DNA from: Spirochaetota bacterium | GTDB taxonomy: Bacteria > Spirochaetota > Spirochaetia > SPDA01 > JAJSAL01 | DNA length: 64,000 nucleotides | Assembly: GCA_024274705.1 (NCBI GenBank) | Contig: JAJSAL010000057.1 | Location: 1 to 64,000, forward strand | Reading direction: 5' to 3' | Shown here: in pieces, positions 19,204-29,347 of the stretch | Layout of the letters: every line of letters begins with the position of its first letter | How positions within the stretch are numbered: the stretch's first letter is position 1 | The notes under the pieces: model-generated | Told to the model about the DNA's origin: nothing | The model's input: the letters and a program-made list of their open reading frames with translations, nothing else | Database searches by the model: none | Translations under genes and position numbers: made by a program

Positions 19204-20364
19204 ATGCATATTGAAGTTATCGATGAAAACGTCAATTCATCAACAGTCATCAAAGTAATCGGAGTCGGAGGCGGAGGTAGCAATGCAGTAAACCGCATGA
19301 TTGCCCGGGGCGTTCAGAACGTCCAGTTCATTGCGGCGAACACCGACCTGCAGGCTATGAAACTCTCCGAAGCGGAAATTAAACTGCCCCTGGGGTCGGA
19401 ACTCACAGGAGGGCTGGGGGCCGGCGGTGTACCCGAAATAGGAGAGAAAGCCGCCCTGGAAGATAAGGAGCGGATACGTAATGTTCTTGCCGGCGCGGAC
19501 ATGGTCTTTGTCACCGCCGGAATGGGAGGCGGAACCGGGACAGGTGCGGCTCCGGTAGTCGCCAACATTGCCCGGGAGATGAATGTTCTTACCGTAGCGG
19601 TTGTAACTAAACCCTTCGAGTTCGAAGGCAAGAAAAAAAAGTTACTCGCCGACGAAGGGATTAAAAAACTGAGGGAAGCCGTAGATACCCTCATCACCAT
19701 CCCCAACCAGTATCTGCTCAAGATCGTCGAGAAAAAAACTCCTATCAAGGAAGCGTTTCTCGTTGCGGACGATGTATTGAGACAGGGTGTACAGGGAATA
19801 TCCGACCTCATAACAATTCCGGGAATGATCAATATCGATTTTGCAGACGTGAGAACGATTATGAAAGGGAAAGGGGATGCTATCATGGGTATCGGTATCG
19901 GCGTCGGCGAAAACCGTGCTGTAGATGCCGCAACGAACGCTATCAACAATCCTCTCCTGGAAGATGCCCGGATAGAAGGGGCAAAAGGAATCCTGGTTAA
20001 TGTAACCGGCGGCAGCGATTTCTCTCTTACGGAATACAGCGAAATTGTAAATATCATTACTTCCAATGCGGATGATGATGCCCTTATTATTCCCGGCAAC
20101 TGCATCGATACCGCCCTGGCTGACGAGGTTAGGGTAACGGTTATTGCCACCGGGTTTACCGTGGAGGGATCTGTTGTTCAGCCGGATGTGGAAGAGGCAG
20201 GTCCGTCGGAGATTATTAAATATCCGGACTGGCTGAGGATGAAAGAAGGAATTATCCGGAAGATGCCCAATGAATACCTTCTGGAACGGAATTCCCCTGA
20301 CACTGACTTAGGGATCCCGACCATTCTAAGAGACCAGAACCTGACAAAGCAGAACGAGGCTTAA
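19204..20364 (+). CDS. ftsZ: Cell division protein FtsZ
   Basis: [30 protein letters not shown]-terminal [14 protein letters not shown] 19204 after GGGAGGGG. Confidence 0.97.
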   Translation: MHIEVIDENVNSSTVIKVIGVGGGGSNAVNRMIARGVQNVQFIAANTDLQAMKLSEAEIKLPLGSELTGGLGAGGVPEIGEKAALEDKERIRNVLAGADMVFVTAGMGGGTGTGAAPVVANIAREMNVLTVAVVTKPFEFEGKKKKLLADEGIKKLREAVDTLITIPNQYLLKIVEKKTPIKEAFLVADDVLRQGVQGISDLITIPGMINIDFADVRTIMKGKGDAIMGIGIGVGENRAVDAATNAINNPLLEDARIEGAKGILVNVTGGSDFSLTEYSEIVNIITSNADDDALIIPGNCIDTALADEVRVTVIATGFTVEGSVVQPDVEEAGPSEIIKYPDWLRMKEGIIRKMPNEYLLERNSPDTDLGIPTILRDQNLTKQNEA

Positions 20365-20374
20365 CAAGACGGAT

Positions 20375-21295
20375 TTGAAGATGAACGATCGATTACTGCA
20401 CAGATACCGAAGTTATCTCGCTGTCGAACGAAGACTCTCCAGAGAAACGGTATCAACCTATACCAGGGAGTGTGCAGCATACTGTAATTATCTGAACAAG
20501 GGAGGAATCGCCCCGGCTTCCGCATCTTCAAAGGATGTTATCGCGTTTCTTGTTCAGAGACAGCTTACGCCGGTGGATCAGCGTACTATCGCTAAGGTCT
20601 TGAGCGGCATCCGTTCGTTTTACCGCTATTTAGCGGAAGAGGGGCTGGTTGAGCACAACCCTGCGGACCTGGTGGATTCTCCGCGTCAGAAGAACTGTCT
20701 TCCCAACGTCCTTAAAAGAGAAGATCTGGAACGGTTTTTCTCATGTATAGATATCGGGACGCCGGTGGGACTCAGGGACCGTGCGCTTTTCGAGCTTATT
20801 TATTCCTGCGGCCTCCGTATTTCGGAAGCTGTCAGCCTTTTGCCGGAGCAGGTGTTTATTTCTCAAGGGATAATCCGGGTCACCGGGAAGGGCGGCAAGG
20901 AACGTCTTGTCCCCTTGGGAGAAGTAGCTGCTTACTGGCTGGGGAAGTATCTTGGGGAAGCGCGGCCCGGCTTGATGAAAGGGAAGCCGGGAAATGAGTC
21001 TCTTTTTATCAGTCAGCTGGGAAGAGGAATTTCAAGAAAGGGAATATGGAAGCGGTTTAAGCAGATTGCTCTGAAAGCCGGGATCGATGCAAAAGTGCAT
21101 ACGTTACGTCATTCCTTTGCGACCCACCTTCTCCAGGGGGGGGCTGACTTAAGGGAAGTGCAGGAACTATTGGGACATGCGGATATCGGGACCACCCAGG
21201 TGTATACTCACCTGGACAAGGAAGACCTGAAAAAATCTCATGCCAGATTTCATCCCAGGAGCGCAGGGATAAAAGCAGCAGGAACAGTTGAATGA
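20375..21295 (+). CDS. xerC: Tyrosine recombinase XerC/XerD family
   Basis: CGLRISEA, HTLRHSFATHLLQGGADLREVQELLGHADIGTTQVYTH. Confidence 0.88.
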   Translation: MKMNDRLLHRYRSYLAVERRLSRETVSTYTRECAAYCNYLNKGGIAPASASSKDVIAFLVQRQLTPVDQRTIAKVLSGIRSFYRYLAEEGLVEHNPADLVDSPRQKNCLPNVLKREDLERFFSCIDIGTPVGLRDRALFELIYSCGLRISEAVSLLPEQVFISQGIIRVTGKGGKERLVPLGEVAAYWLGKYLGEARPGLMKGKPGNESLFISQLGRGISRKGIWKRFKQIALKAGIDAKVHTLRHSFATHLLQGGADLREVQELLGHADIGTTQVYTHLDKEDLKKSHARFHPRSAGIKAAGTVE

Positions 21296-22053
21296 TAGTA
21301 AAGGGTAGAAAGGCAGAGCGTAATCAGTTAAATGCAGCATCGATCTGTCTCCTTGTATCGGCAGCGGTGCTCGTGGTTCTACCCAGTTCCTGCAACCAGA
21401 CGAGACAGAATGTGTATTCAAAAATGGTGGAACTGGAGCGGCCGGAATATAAAGGCAAGGATATGCCTGAAGAAAAGATAAAGGAAATCCAGGAGGCCAT
21501 AAAACGGTATGAAAGTGTTGCCGACCGGACAATCGAGGCCAACCAGCAGCTGGGGCACTATTATAAACTCCTTGCGGTAAAGTATCTGGATCGGGAGATG
21601 TATGGTTTGGCACTGGAGAGCCTGGAGGATGCAATTTTTTACAACCCGGAGAACCCGGTTCTTTTTCAACTCGGTGCAGTCTGTTCCGCCAGGATGGCAA
21701 AGTCGGCGATGGATTCTCAAAAGAGAGAGCAGTACTTTCTCCGTGCAGAAAAATACTATAACCGGGCTATCGAACTGGACGCACGGTACGTGGATGCCCT
21801 GTATGGCCTTGCGATATTGTACGTATTCGAACTGGACAGGCCGTTTGATGCCGCACCTCTATTGGAGCGGGTTCTGCGTATCCAGAAGAAGAATTCGGAT
21901 GCCATGTTCCTGCTGGCAAGAGTATATGTACAGTCCAGGAGGATCGAAGAGGCAATAGAGCTGTACGAGACGATAGAGGAAACCTCAACGGACGAGTTTC
22001 GTAAAAGCAAAGCGGCGGCGAACAGGAGACAACTGTTGGAGGGGGTTGTATGA
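21292..22053 (+). CDS. TPR-repeat putative lipoprotein
   Basis: Hydrophobic leader with lipobox-like VLPSSC; YYNRAIELDARYVDALYGLAILY TPR repeats. Confidence 0.65.
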   Translation: MIVKGRKAERNQLNAASICLLVSAAVLVVLPSSCNQTRQNVYSKMVELERPEYKGKDMPEEKIKEIQEAIKRYESVADRTIEANQQLGHYYKLLAVKYLDREMYGLALESLEDAIFYNPENPVLFQLGAVCSARMAKSAMDSQKREQYFLRAEKYYNRAIELDARYVDALYGLAILYVFELDRPFDAAPLLERVLRIQKKNSDAMFLLARVYVQSRRIEEAIELYETIEETSTDEFRKSKAAANRRQLLEGVV

Positions 22054-23054
22054 CGGATCATGGTGTACTCCGACTAGGTATTCACAGGATGGGCTTCCTT
22101 AAGACGGAGCAGAAACTCCTTGTGGAAGAAGTCATGGACACTTCCGACGCCCTTACCCGGCTGAACAGGAACGATCTGCAGGCTATTATCGGCTCCGGGT
22201 TCCGTGCTCCGATGCCGGATACTTCCGAAATTGTACGGCGTGCGGAATCGGATTTTCGGATATTGGAGAGTATTCAGACTGATGTTCTCCACATCCACGA
22301 TGCGGCATATCCTCCCCAGCTGAGGGAGATATGGGACCCGCCGTACCTCCTGTTCTGCCGGGGTGCAATCCCTCCTTCGGAACATCCCTTTCTGGGTGTT
22401 GTCGGGACCCGGTATCCCTCAGGGAAGGCGGGGAAAGCGGCTTTTTCCCTGGCAATGGAGGCAGGAGTAATTGGGATGGGGGTTGTTTCAGGACTGGCCC
22501 GGGGTATCGACACCGAAGCCCATAATGGAGCACTTGCCGGGAAGGGGTATACCTGTGCCGTAATGGGTACCGGTGCAGACGAGATCTATCCGGCAGAGAA
22601 TAAAGCCCTGGCGAGAACTATTCTCGATTCCGGGGGAACTCTTCTCACCGAATATGTTCCTTCTACCCCGCCTTTAAGGTATCATTTCCCGGAGCGGAAC
22701 AGGATTCTAAGTGGTATCTGCAGGGGTGTTGCCGTTGTCGAGGCTCCTGCCCGGTCAGGTGCACTGATTACAGCTGATTTTGCCCTTGACCAGGGAAGAG
22801 ATATCTTTGTACACAGTCAGGGACTGCATCCCTTAACCGGTGACGGAACCATGGCGCTGGCAGTAGATGGAGCATCTGTTATCCAAGGAGCCTTGGAAGT
22901 TCTGGCTGAATGGGGAATGACACCTGGAAAGACAAGTATTCCGGAGCAACGGTCGGGAGACAGTGATCACACAGGAAAAATATTGGCGGAATTCCTTGAA
23001 GAAGAACTCGCGGGAGAAGTATTATTTCATCAAGGAGCCGGCTTCAGGAGTTGA
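22050..23054 (+). CDS. dprA: DNA processing protein DprA
   Basis: VVGTRYPSGKAGKAA, SGLARGIDTEAHNGAL, ERNRILSG. Confidence 0.93.
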   Translation: MTDHGVLRLGIHRMGFLKTEQKLLVEEVMDTSDALTRLNRNDLQAIIGSGFRAPMPDTSEIVRRAESDFRILESIQTDVLHIHDAAYPPQLREIWDPPYLLFCRGAIPPSEHPFLGVVGTRYPSGKAGKAAFSLAMEAGVIGMGVVSGLARGIDTEAHNGALAGKGYTCAVMGTGADEIYPAENKALARTILDSGGTLLTEYVPSTPPLRYHFPERNRILSGICRGVAVVEAPARSGALITADFALDQGRDIFVHSQGLHPLTGDGTMALAVDGASVIQGALEVLAEWGMTPGKTSIPEQRSGDSDHTGKILAEFLEEELAGEVLFHQGAGFRS

Positions 23055-23059
23055 TTGGT

Positions 23060-25177
23060 ATGGGAAAGAAAGGTAAGACTCTTTTAGTAGTTGAATCACC
23101 TGCGAAAGCGAAAACAATCGAGAAGTATCTCGGGCCGGACTACATAGTAACAGCATCGATGGGTCATCTGATTGATCTTCCCAAGTCCCGTATCGCTATC
23201 AATGTAGATAATGGTTTTGAACCTGAATACATCACCGTGCGGGGAAAAGCGAAGATACTGAAAGAACTGGTATCGAAGGCGAACAAATCGGAAGCTGTGC
23301 TGCTGGCATCGGATAATGACCGTGAGGGAGAAGCAATATCCTACCATTTGAAAAATGCAATTCTTAAAAAGAATCCGGATCTGAATATCGAACGAATCGT
23401 TTTCAATGAAATAACGCCGAATGCGATCAAGGAAGCTGTCGCCCATCCCGACGGCATCGACATGAACAAGGTCAATGCGCAAAAAGCCCGAAGGATACTC
23501 GACCGGCTGGTTGGATATAATCTATCTCCTCTTTTATGGAAAAAGGTGAAAAACGGCTTGAGCGCAGGGAGAGTCCAGTCTGTAGCCCTCCGGCTTATCT
23601 GCGAGAGGGAAGAAGAGGTAGAGGAGTTTATTCCTGAAGAGTACTGGACCCTGGATGCGGAGTTGAAAAAGGGGAAAACTGCGTTTCTTGCCCAGCTTAT
23701 TCTTATGAACGGTGAAAAGCCCGTTCTATCGGATGAAAAGAGTGTGGAAAAGATAATAAAAGCCCTGGAAGGTTTTCCTGCGGAAGTTGCGGATATCAAG
23801 GAGACAACGAAGAACATCCGGCCCCGTCCGCCTTTCACGACTTCTACACTGCAGCAGACCGCTGCCAACAGGCTGGGATTTACCTCAAGAAAAACAATGC
23901 AGATCGCCCAGCAACTTTATGAAGGTATAAGCTTAGGGGCGAGCCGTGTCGGTCTGATTACCTACATGAGAACCGATTCAACCAGGGTATCCAATCAGGC
24001 TTTAGATGATGTGCGGAGATATTTGAACGGACACTATCCTGAAGATCTGCCGGATACTCCTTTAAGATATTCCCCGGGGAAGGGCGCTCAGGATGCTCAT
24101 GAAGCGATCAGGCCTACCTTTGTGTCCTATCTTCCGGATACAATGAAGGAAAGCCTCTCCAAGGACCAGTATAAACTGTACCGCATTATCTGGGAGCGGT
24201 TCGTATCTTCGCAGATGAAAAATGCCGTAAGTTCCACCAGGAGTGTTGAGTTTGTGATCCAGGAGGGACGGTTTCGGGCTTCTGCCACAAAAATAGTGCG
24301 CAAGGGGTTCCAGAACGTGCTCAAGCTTCTCCGTTCGGAAGAGAGGACAAAGAGTCTTCCGAAACTTGAAACCGGCGAAAAAGTTGACCTGGTGGGGTTC
24401 CACCCTGAGCAGCATTTCACTTCCGGACCGCCAAGGTATACCGACGCCAGTATCGTGAAGATCCTGGAGGAAAAGGGTATCGGGAGACCTTCTACGTATG
24501 CTCCGATCATATCGGTCCTCCTGGACCGGTATTATGTAGTCCGTAAAAGCAAACAGCTCATTCCTACGGTACTGGGGAAGATTATCTACGAGATGCTCAG
24601 TACCTCCTTCCCGAATGTTCTGGATGTTAATTTTACGGCGGTGATGGAAAAGAAACTTGATATGGTGGAAGAAACAGCGGAAGACTGGAAGAACGTTATT
24701 CGGGAATTCTACGAGCCGTTTAAGAAACAAGTGGATCACATCATGGATACCCTGGAGAGTGTGAAAGGCATTCTCGATGAAGAAACGGATTACGTATGTG
24801 AAAAGTGCGGGAGACCGATGGTTAAAAAACTGGGCAGATACGGATTTTTCCTGGCCTGTACCGGTTTTCCGGAATGCATGAACACCAAATCCGTACCTCT
24901 GGCGGATTGTCCCCGGGTTGAGTGCGACGGTAAAATCGTTGCCCGGAGAAAACAGGGCGGTCGCGGGAAGGAGTTCTATGGATGTACGAATTACCCGGAA
25001 TGCGATTTCATAACCCATCACAAACCGACCGAGTCCAACTGTCCCAAATGCGGATGGTTCCTGGTACAGAAGAGTGATAAGAAACGGGGAGATTATAAAG
25101 CTTGTATTAATCCGGATTGTGATTTTCTCCATACATCTGTCGATGGACCGGACGAGGTAAAGGAAAAGTATGATTGA
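23060..25177 (+). CDS. topA: DNA topoisomerase I with C-terminal zinc fingers
   Basis: LLVVESPAKAKTIEKYLG, SDNDREGEAI, LITYMRTDSTRVS, three CxxC...C repeats at the C-terminus. Confidence 0.96.
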   Translation: MGKKGKTLLVVESPAKAKTIEKYLGPDYIVTASMGHLIDLPKSRIAINVDNGFEPEYITVRGKAKILKELVSKANKSEAVLLASDNDREGEAISYHLKNAILKKNPDLNIERIVFNEITPNAIKEAVAHPDGIDMNKVNAQKARRILDRLVGYNLSPLLWKKVKNGLSAGRVQSVALRLICEREEEVEEFIPEEYWTLDAELKKGKTAFLAQLILMNGEKPVLSDEKSVEKIIKALEGFPAEVADIKETTKNIRPRPPFTTSTLQQTAANRLGFTSRKTMQIAQQLYEGISLGASRVGLITYMRTDSTRVSNQALDDVRRYLNGHYPEDLPDTPLRYSPGKGAQDAHEAIRPTFVSYLPDTMKESLSKDQYKLYRIIWERFVSSQMKNAVSSTRSVEFVIQEGRFRASATKIVRKGFQNVLKLLRSEERTKSLPKLETGEKVDLVGFHPEQHFTSGPPRYTDASIVKILEEKGIGRPSTYAPIISVLLDRYYVVRKSKQLIPTVLGKIIYEMLSTSFPNVLDVNFTAVMEKKLDMVEETAEDWKNVIREFYEPFKKQVDHIMDTLESVKGILDEETDYVCEKCGRPMVKKLGRYGFFLACTGFPECMNTKSVPLADCPRVECDGKIVARRKQGGRGKEFYGCTNYPECDFITHHKPTESNCPKCGWFLVQKSDKKRGDYKACINPDCDFLHTSVDGPDEVKEKYD

Positions 25178-26054
25178 GGAATATCTCTTATATATAAAGA
25201 GCGTCCGCAATCTTTCAGACGCTACCGTACGGTCTTATGGTAATGATCTGCACCGGTTTGAAGAGTACCTCCGCTCTCCGGGTGTTTCCCTGGACGAAGT
25301 GAGTATTCATGATGTTCGCGGCTTTCTCACGGAACTTTCCGCCCTGGGCCTTTCCACTGCTACCCTGAACCGGGTCCTCTCCGCCCTGAGGATGTTTTAC
25401 TCGTATCTCGTCAAACATCACGGATGGATAAGAAACCCGACTATAGGGATACGGGGACTGAAACGGAGAAGAAAGCTTCCGGGTTTTCTATTCGAAGAAG
25501 AGCTTGATTCATTGTTCATGCTCCCTGAAGATTCTTTCTGGGGACTCAGGGACCGGGTTATCCTGGAACTCCTCTATTCCACCGGGTGCAGGATTTCTGA
25601 GATCGTAGATCTGGATGTCACAGAAGTGGATTTTAAAGAAGGAAACGCCCTTATCCGGGGGAAGGGAGGCAGAGAGAGGCTGGTTTTTATCGGGGGGCTG
25701 GCGATGGATGTCTTAAAACGGTATGTAGCTTTAAGAGACGGGTATGCGCGGTCCCAGGACAATGATGCCGTCAGGGCACTCATTTTAAACAGACAGGGAT
25801 GGCGTATTACGGCCAGGGGGATTGCCTACATCATTGCCAGGTATGTCCAGAAAGCGGGGATTGCGAAAAGAATTTCTCCCCACACCTTCAGGCATACCTT
25901 TGCCACTCACCTTCTGGACAGAGGAGCCGACATCAGGATGGTTCAGGAAATGCTTGGACATTCGAATCTATCGACGACCCAGATATACACTCATGTAGGT
26001 ATAGAGCGGCTGAAAAAAGTGTATGAAAAGGCGCATCCTCATGCAAAACGATAG
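25170..26054 (+). CDS. xerD: Tyrosine recombinase XerD/XerC family
   Basis: [49 protein letters not shown]. Confidence 0.9.
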   Translation: MIEEYLLYIKSVRNLSDATVRSYGNDLHRFEEYLRSPGVSLDEVSIHDVRGFLTELSALGLSTATLNRVLSALRMFYSYLVKHHGWIRNPTIGIRGLKRRRKLPGFLFEEELDSLFMLPEDSFWGLRDRVILELLYSTGCRISEIVDLDVTEVDFKEGNALIRGKGGRERLVFIGGLAMDVLKRYVALRDGYARSQDNDAVRALILNRQGWRITARGIAYIIARYVQKAGIAKRISPHTFRHTFATHLLDRGADIRMVQEMLGHSNLSTTQIYTHVGIERLKKVYEKAHPHAKR

Positions 26055-26067
26055 GAATGGTATAACG

Positions 26068-26604
26068 ATGACACAAATAAGAGGAACAACAGTAATAGCC
26101 GTAAGAAAGGGAAACAGTGTCGCAATGGGGGGAGATGGACAGGTTACTTTCGGGAATACTGTGATGAAGGGGACTGCACGAAAGGTACGGAAAATCTATG
26201 ATGGAAAGATCCTCGTTGGATTTGCCGGCGCGACTGCAGATGCCTTTACCCTGTTCGAGCGGTTTGAAGAAAAAATTAAGGAGTATCACGGTGATTTGAC
26301 CCGTGCAGCTGTAGAACTGGCAAAAGACTGGAGGACCGACAGAACACTCCGCAGGCTGGAGGCAATGCTTCTGGTAGCGGATTCCTCCACAATTCTACTC
26401 ATCTCCGGGACCGGGGATGTGGTTGAACCTGACGAGGGAATCATTGCAATCGGATCCGGGGGCAGTTTCGCCTATGCTGCAGCTCTTGCATTCCTTTCAA
26501 GCTCCGAGCTTTCTCCAGGCGAGATCGCCCGGCGGTCCCTTAAAATTGCATCTGAAATATGCATCTACACGAACGAACAAATTATTGTGGAGGAACTGGC
26601 ATGA
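26068..26604 (+). CDS. hslV: ATP-dependent protease subunit HslV
   Basis: [31 protein letters not shown]...[12 protein letters not shown]. Confidence 0.95.
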   Translation: MTQIRGTTVIAVRKGNSVAMGGDGQVTFGNTVMKGTARKVRKIYDGKILVGFAGATADAFTLFERFEEKIKEYHGDLTRAAVELAKDWRTDRTLRRLEAMLLVADSSTILLISGTGDVVEPDEGIIAIGSGGSFAYAAALAFLSSSELSPGEIARRSLKIASEICIYTNEQIIVEELA

Positions 26605-27968
26605 AAAATACTTTCGACGACTTAACGCCGAAAGAGATCGTGCAGGAACTCGACCGGTATATTATCGGCCAGGAAAAGGCGAAAAAGGCGGTAGCCATCG
26701 CGTTGAGGAACCGTATGAGGCGGAGGAAACTGCCGGACGAACTCCGGGAAGAGGTAGCTCCTAAGAATATCATCATGATAGGGCCTACAGGAGTAGGAAA
26801 AACCGAAATAGCCCGCAGGCTGTCCAAGCTCTGCGATGCTCCTTTTATCAAGGTGGAAGCAACAAAGTACACCGAAGTCGGATATGTCGGAAGGGATGTG
26901 GAGTCCATGGTCCGGGACCTTATGTCTGTCTCCATGTCCATGGTCAAACAGGAACTGCAGGAAGAAGTAAAAGAAGAAGCAGAGCGAAGGGCTGAAGAAG
27001 TTCTTCTGGATCTCCTTTTACCTGGTTCGGAAAAGGTAAAGGAAGTCCAGCCGGGCTCCGGAACTGCAGGATTCATACAGTCGGATTCACAGAAAAGCAC
27101 GAGAGAGAAATTCCGGGAAAAACTTCGTCATGGTGACTTCGATGATAAAAAGGTTGAAATACAGACTTCAAAAAGTTCCATGCCTTCAATTGAGATCTTC
27201 TCGGGCACCAGTTTCGAGGAAATGGACCTTAACCTGGGGAATATTACCAACCTTTTAGGCGGAAGGAAGAAAAAAAAGCTCGTTTCCATTCGCCATGCCC
27301 GGGAAATTATCCAGTCACAGGAGTTGGACAAGCTGGTGGATACCGAACGGGTGGCGGAACTTTCCCGGGAACGGGTAGAAGAGATGGGTATAATCTTCAT
27401 CGATGAGATAGACAAAATCGCCGCAAAAGATACCCGTGGCGGGGCGGATGTATCCAGGGAAGGCGTACAGAGAGATATCCTTCCCATCGTGGAAGGAAGC
27501 AAAGTTCATACACGGCACGGGATGATAGATACTTCTCATATACTGTTTATCGCAGCCGGAGCGTTTCACATAAGCAAACCTTCGGACCTTATTCCGGAGC
27601 TTCAGGGCCGTTTCCCTTTAAGGGTGGAATTGAATGAACTTTCCAAGGAAGATTTCGTTATGATTCTTACTCAGCCCCGGAATGCCCTGCTGAAGCAGTA
27701 CCGGGAGCTTTTGAAAACCGAGGGAGTTACCATCGAGTTCCAGGAGAGGGCAATAGAGCGGCTCGCGGAACTCGCCGCAGAGATTAACTCCAGGGCGGAA
27801 AATATCGGTGCACGGCGGCTGCATACAATCATGGAGCTTCTCCTGGAAGATATTTCCTACAATGCACCGGACCTGGACGGCCAGACTATTTCCATTACCC
27901 AGGAGTATGTGGAGGAGCGGCTCCAGGACATAGTAGAGGACCAGGATTTGAGCAGATACATCCTGTAA
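26601..27968 (+). CDS. hslU: ATP-dependent protease ATPase subunit HslU
   Basis: [55 protein letters not shown]. Confidence 0.96.
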   Translation: MKNTFDDLTPKEIVQELDRYIIGQEKAKKAVAIALRNRMRRRKLPDELREEVAPKNIIMIGPTGVGKTEIARRLSKLCDAPFIKVEATKYTEVGYVGRDVESMVRDLMSVSMSMVKQELQEEVKEEAERRAEEVLLDLLLPGSEKVKEVQPGSGTAGFIQSDSQKSTREKFREKLRHGDFDDKKVEIQTSKSSMPSIEIFSGTSFEEMDLNLGNITNLLGGRKKKKLVSIRHAREIIQSQELDKLVDTERVAELSRERVEEMGIIFIDEIDKIAAKDTRGGADVSREGVQRDILPIVEGSKVHTRHGMIDTSHILFIAAGAFHISKPSDLIPELQGRFPLRVELNELSKEDFVMILTQPRNALLKQYRELLKTEGVTIEFQERAIERLAELAAEINSRAENIGARRLHTIMELLLEDISYNAPDLDGQTISITQEYVEERLQDIVEDQDLSRYIL

Positions 27969-28038
27969 GGTAGGGAAAGATAATGACCGATACTAGGATT
28001 GATGTACTATCCTGGCAGACTTAGGGAGAGTGAAACAA

Positions 28039-28455
28039 ATGTTTTTAAATAACAGTTTCGGAAAGACCGTTGACATGCTTCACCGGGGGATGGATGTTGC
28101 CATGCTTCGGAGGAGTGTCATTGCCAATAACATAGCAAATTCGGACACGCCGAATTTTAAGCGGACAGTGGTTAATTTCGAAGCTGAACTGAAACGGGCG
28201 ATTGAAAGTCAGCGGAAGACAACCATTCCGGCGAAGATGACAGATCCAAGGCATATACCCTTCAACCGCCCGATCGATTACCGAACGGTAAAACCGAGAA
28301 GGGTGCTGGATTACTTAAGTTCTTCCAAAAACAACGGCAACAACGTGGATTTGGAAGAAGAAACCATGCTGGCACTCCATAACCAGCTGAGCTACCAGAT
28401 TATGACCCAGGCTGTACAGAATCAGTTTACCCAGGTCAACATGGTGCTCCGGTAA
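28039..28455 (+). CDS. flgB: Flagellar basal body rod protein FlgB
   Basis: RRSVIANNIANSDTPNFKRTVVNFE; first of flgB-flgC-fliE. Confidence 0.93.
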   Translation: MFLNNSFGKTVDMLHRGMDVAMLRRSVIANNIANSDTPNFKRTVVNFEAELKRAIESQRKTTIPAKMTDPRHIPFNRPIDYRTVKPRRVLDYLSSSKNNGNNVDLEEETMLALHNQLSYQIMTQAVQNQFTQVNMVLR

Positions 28456-28465
28456 GGAGGAATAA

Positions 28466-28924
28466 ATGGGATTATACAGCTCCATTAACATAGCTTCATC
28501 AGGGCTCACCGCCCAGAGAACCCGCCTGGACGTTATTGCCGATAATATTGCCAATGCAGGTACTACCAGGACCGCTGAAGGTGGGCCCTTCAGGAGGAGC
28601 AGGGTGGTGTTCCGTCCCAGGGTATCACAGCCCTACTGGCGAAGCCCCTTTTTACCTTCTGCACTGGATAACGGGATCGGCAAAGGGGTGCGGATTACAG
28701 AAATTGCAAAGGACATGGATGAGCAGCCGAGACTCGTATACGATCCGACCCACCCGGACGCAATCAAAACAGGCCCGCGGAAAGGATACGTGGAATATCC
28801 CAACGTGAATGTGGTCAATGAAATGGTGGATATGATTGCCGCATCCAGATCATACGAAGCGAATATTGCAGTGATAAACGGTTCCAAATCGATGTTTATG
28901 AAAGCTCTTGAGATTGGGAGGTAA
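28466..28924 (+). CDS. flgC: Flagellar basal body rod protein FlgC
   Basis: INIASSGLTAQRTRLDVIADNIANAGTTRT; VNVVNEMVDMIAASRSYEANI. Confidence 0.95.
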   Translation: MGLYSSINIASSGLTAQRTRLDVIADNIANAGTTRTAEGGPFRRSRVVFRPRVSQPYWRSPFLPSALDNGIGKGVRITEIAKDMDEQPRLVYDPTHPDAIKTGPRKGYVEYPNVNVVNEMVDMIAASRSYEANIAVINGSKSMFMKALEIGR

Positions 28925-28933
28925 CGGTAAGAT

Positions 28934-29266
28934 ATGAATATACTGAACGCTGCGCAGGTTTCCGGCGATATCGTATCCATGAAACGTACATATCCACGCC
29001 ATTTAGGCGCTGACGGGAGAATACCTGTCCAGGAAAGGGAGAGTGGAACCGGTTTCGGAACACTGCTGAAAAAAAGCCTGATGGATGCGAACGCCCTGGT
29101 TCAGGACAGTGCGAGTCTGAATCAGCAGATGCTGATGGATCCGGAGAGTGTTGATGTTCATGATGTGACTATTGCCATGGCAAAGGCGAACACTGCGATT
29201 TCTTTGACAAAAGCAGTGATGGATCATGCGCTGAAGGCGTACCGGGAAATTATCAGTATACGCTAA
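28934..29266 (+). CDS. fliE: Flagellar hook-basal body protein FliE
   Basis: VDVHDVTIAMAKANTAISLTKAVMDHALKAYREI. Confidence 0.9.
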   Translation: MNILNAAQVSGDIVSMKRTYPRHLGADGRIPVQERESGTGFGTLLKKSLMDANALVQDSASLNQQMLMDPESVDVHDVTIAMAKANTAISLTKAVMDHALKAYREIISIR

Positions 29267-29347
29267 GCGGTAGGAAAGGACGTAGGGAGTTTATGACGGT
29301 AGATTCATCATAGGATATCAATAACTCATTTCATTCGGGAGGGGGAA

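Noticed and set aside
19314-20150. 278 aa antisense ORF opposite ftsZ
   Set aside because: Low-complexity S/T/P/I-rich product, typical of the reverse complement of a conserved gene
24062-25210. 382 aa antisense ORF opposite topA
   Set aside because: topA motifs including zinc fingers are unambiguous on the + strand
20375-26054. Two tyrosine recombinases considered as integrases of a mobile element
   Set aside because: Both have XerC/XerD features, flank dprA-topA as in other spirochaete chromosomes, and no attachment repeats or cargo are visible
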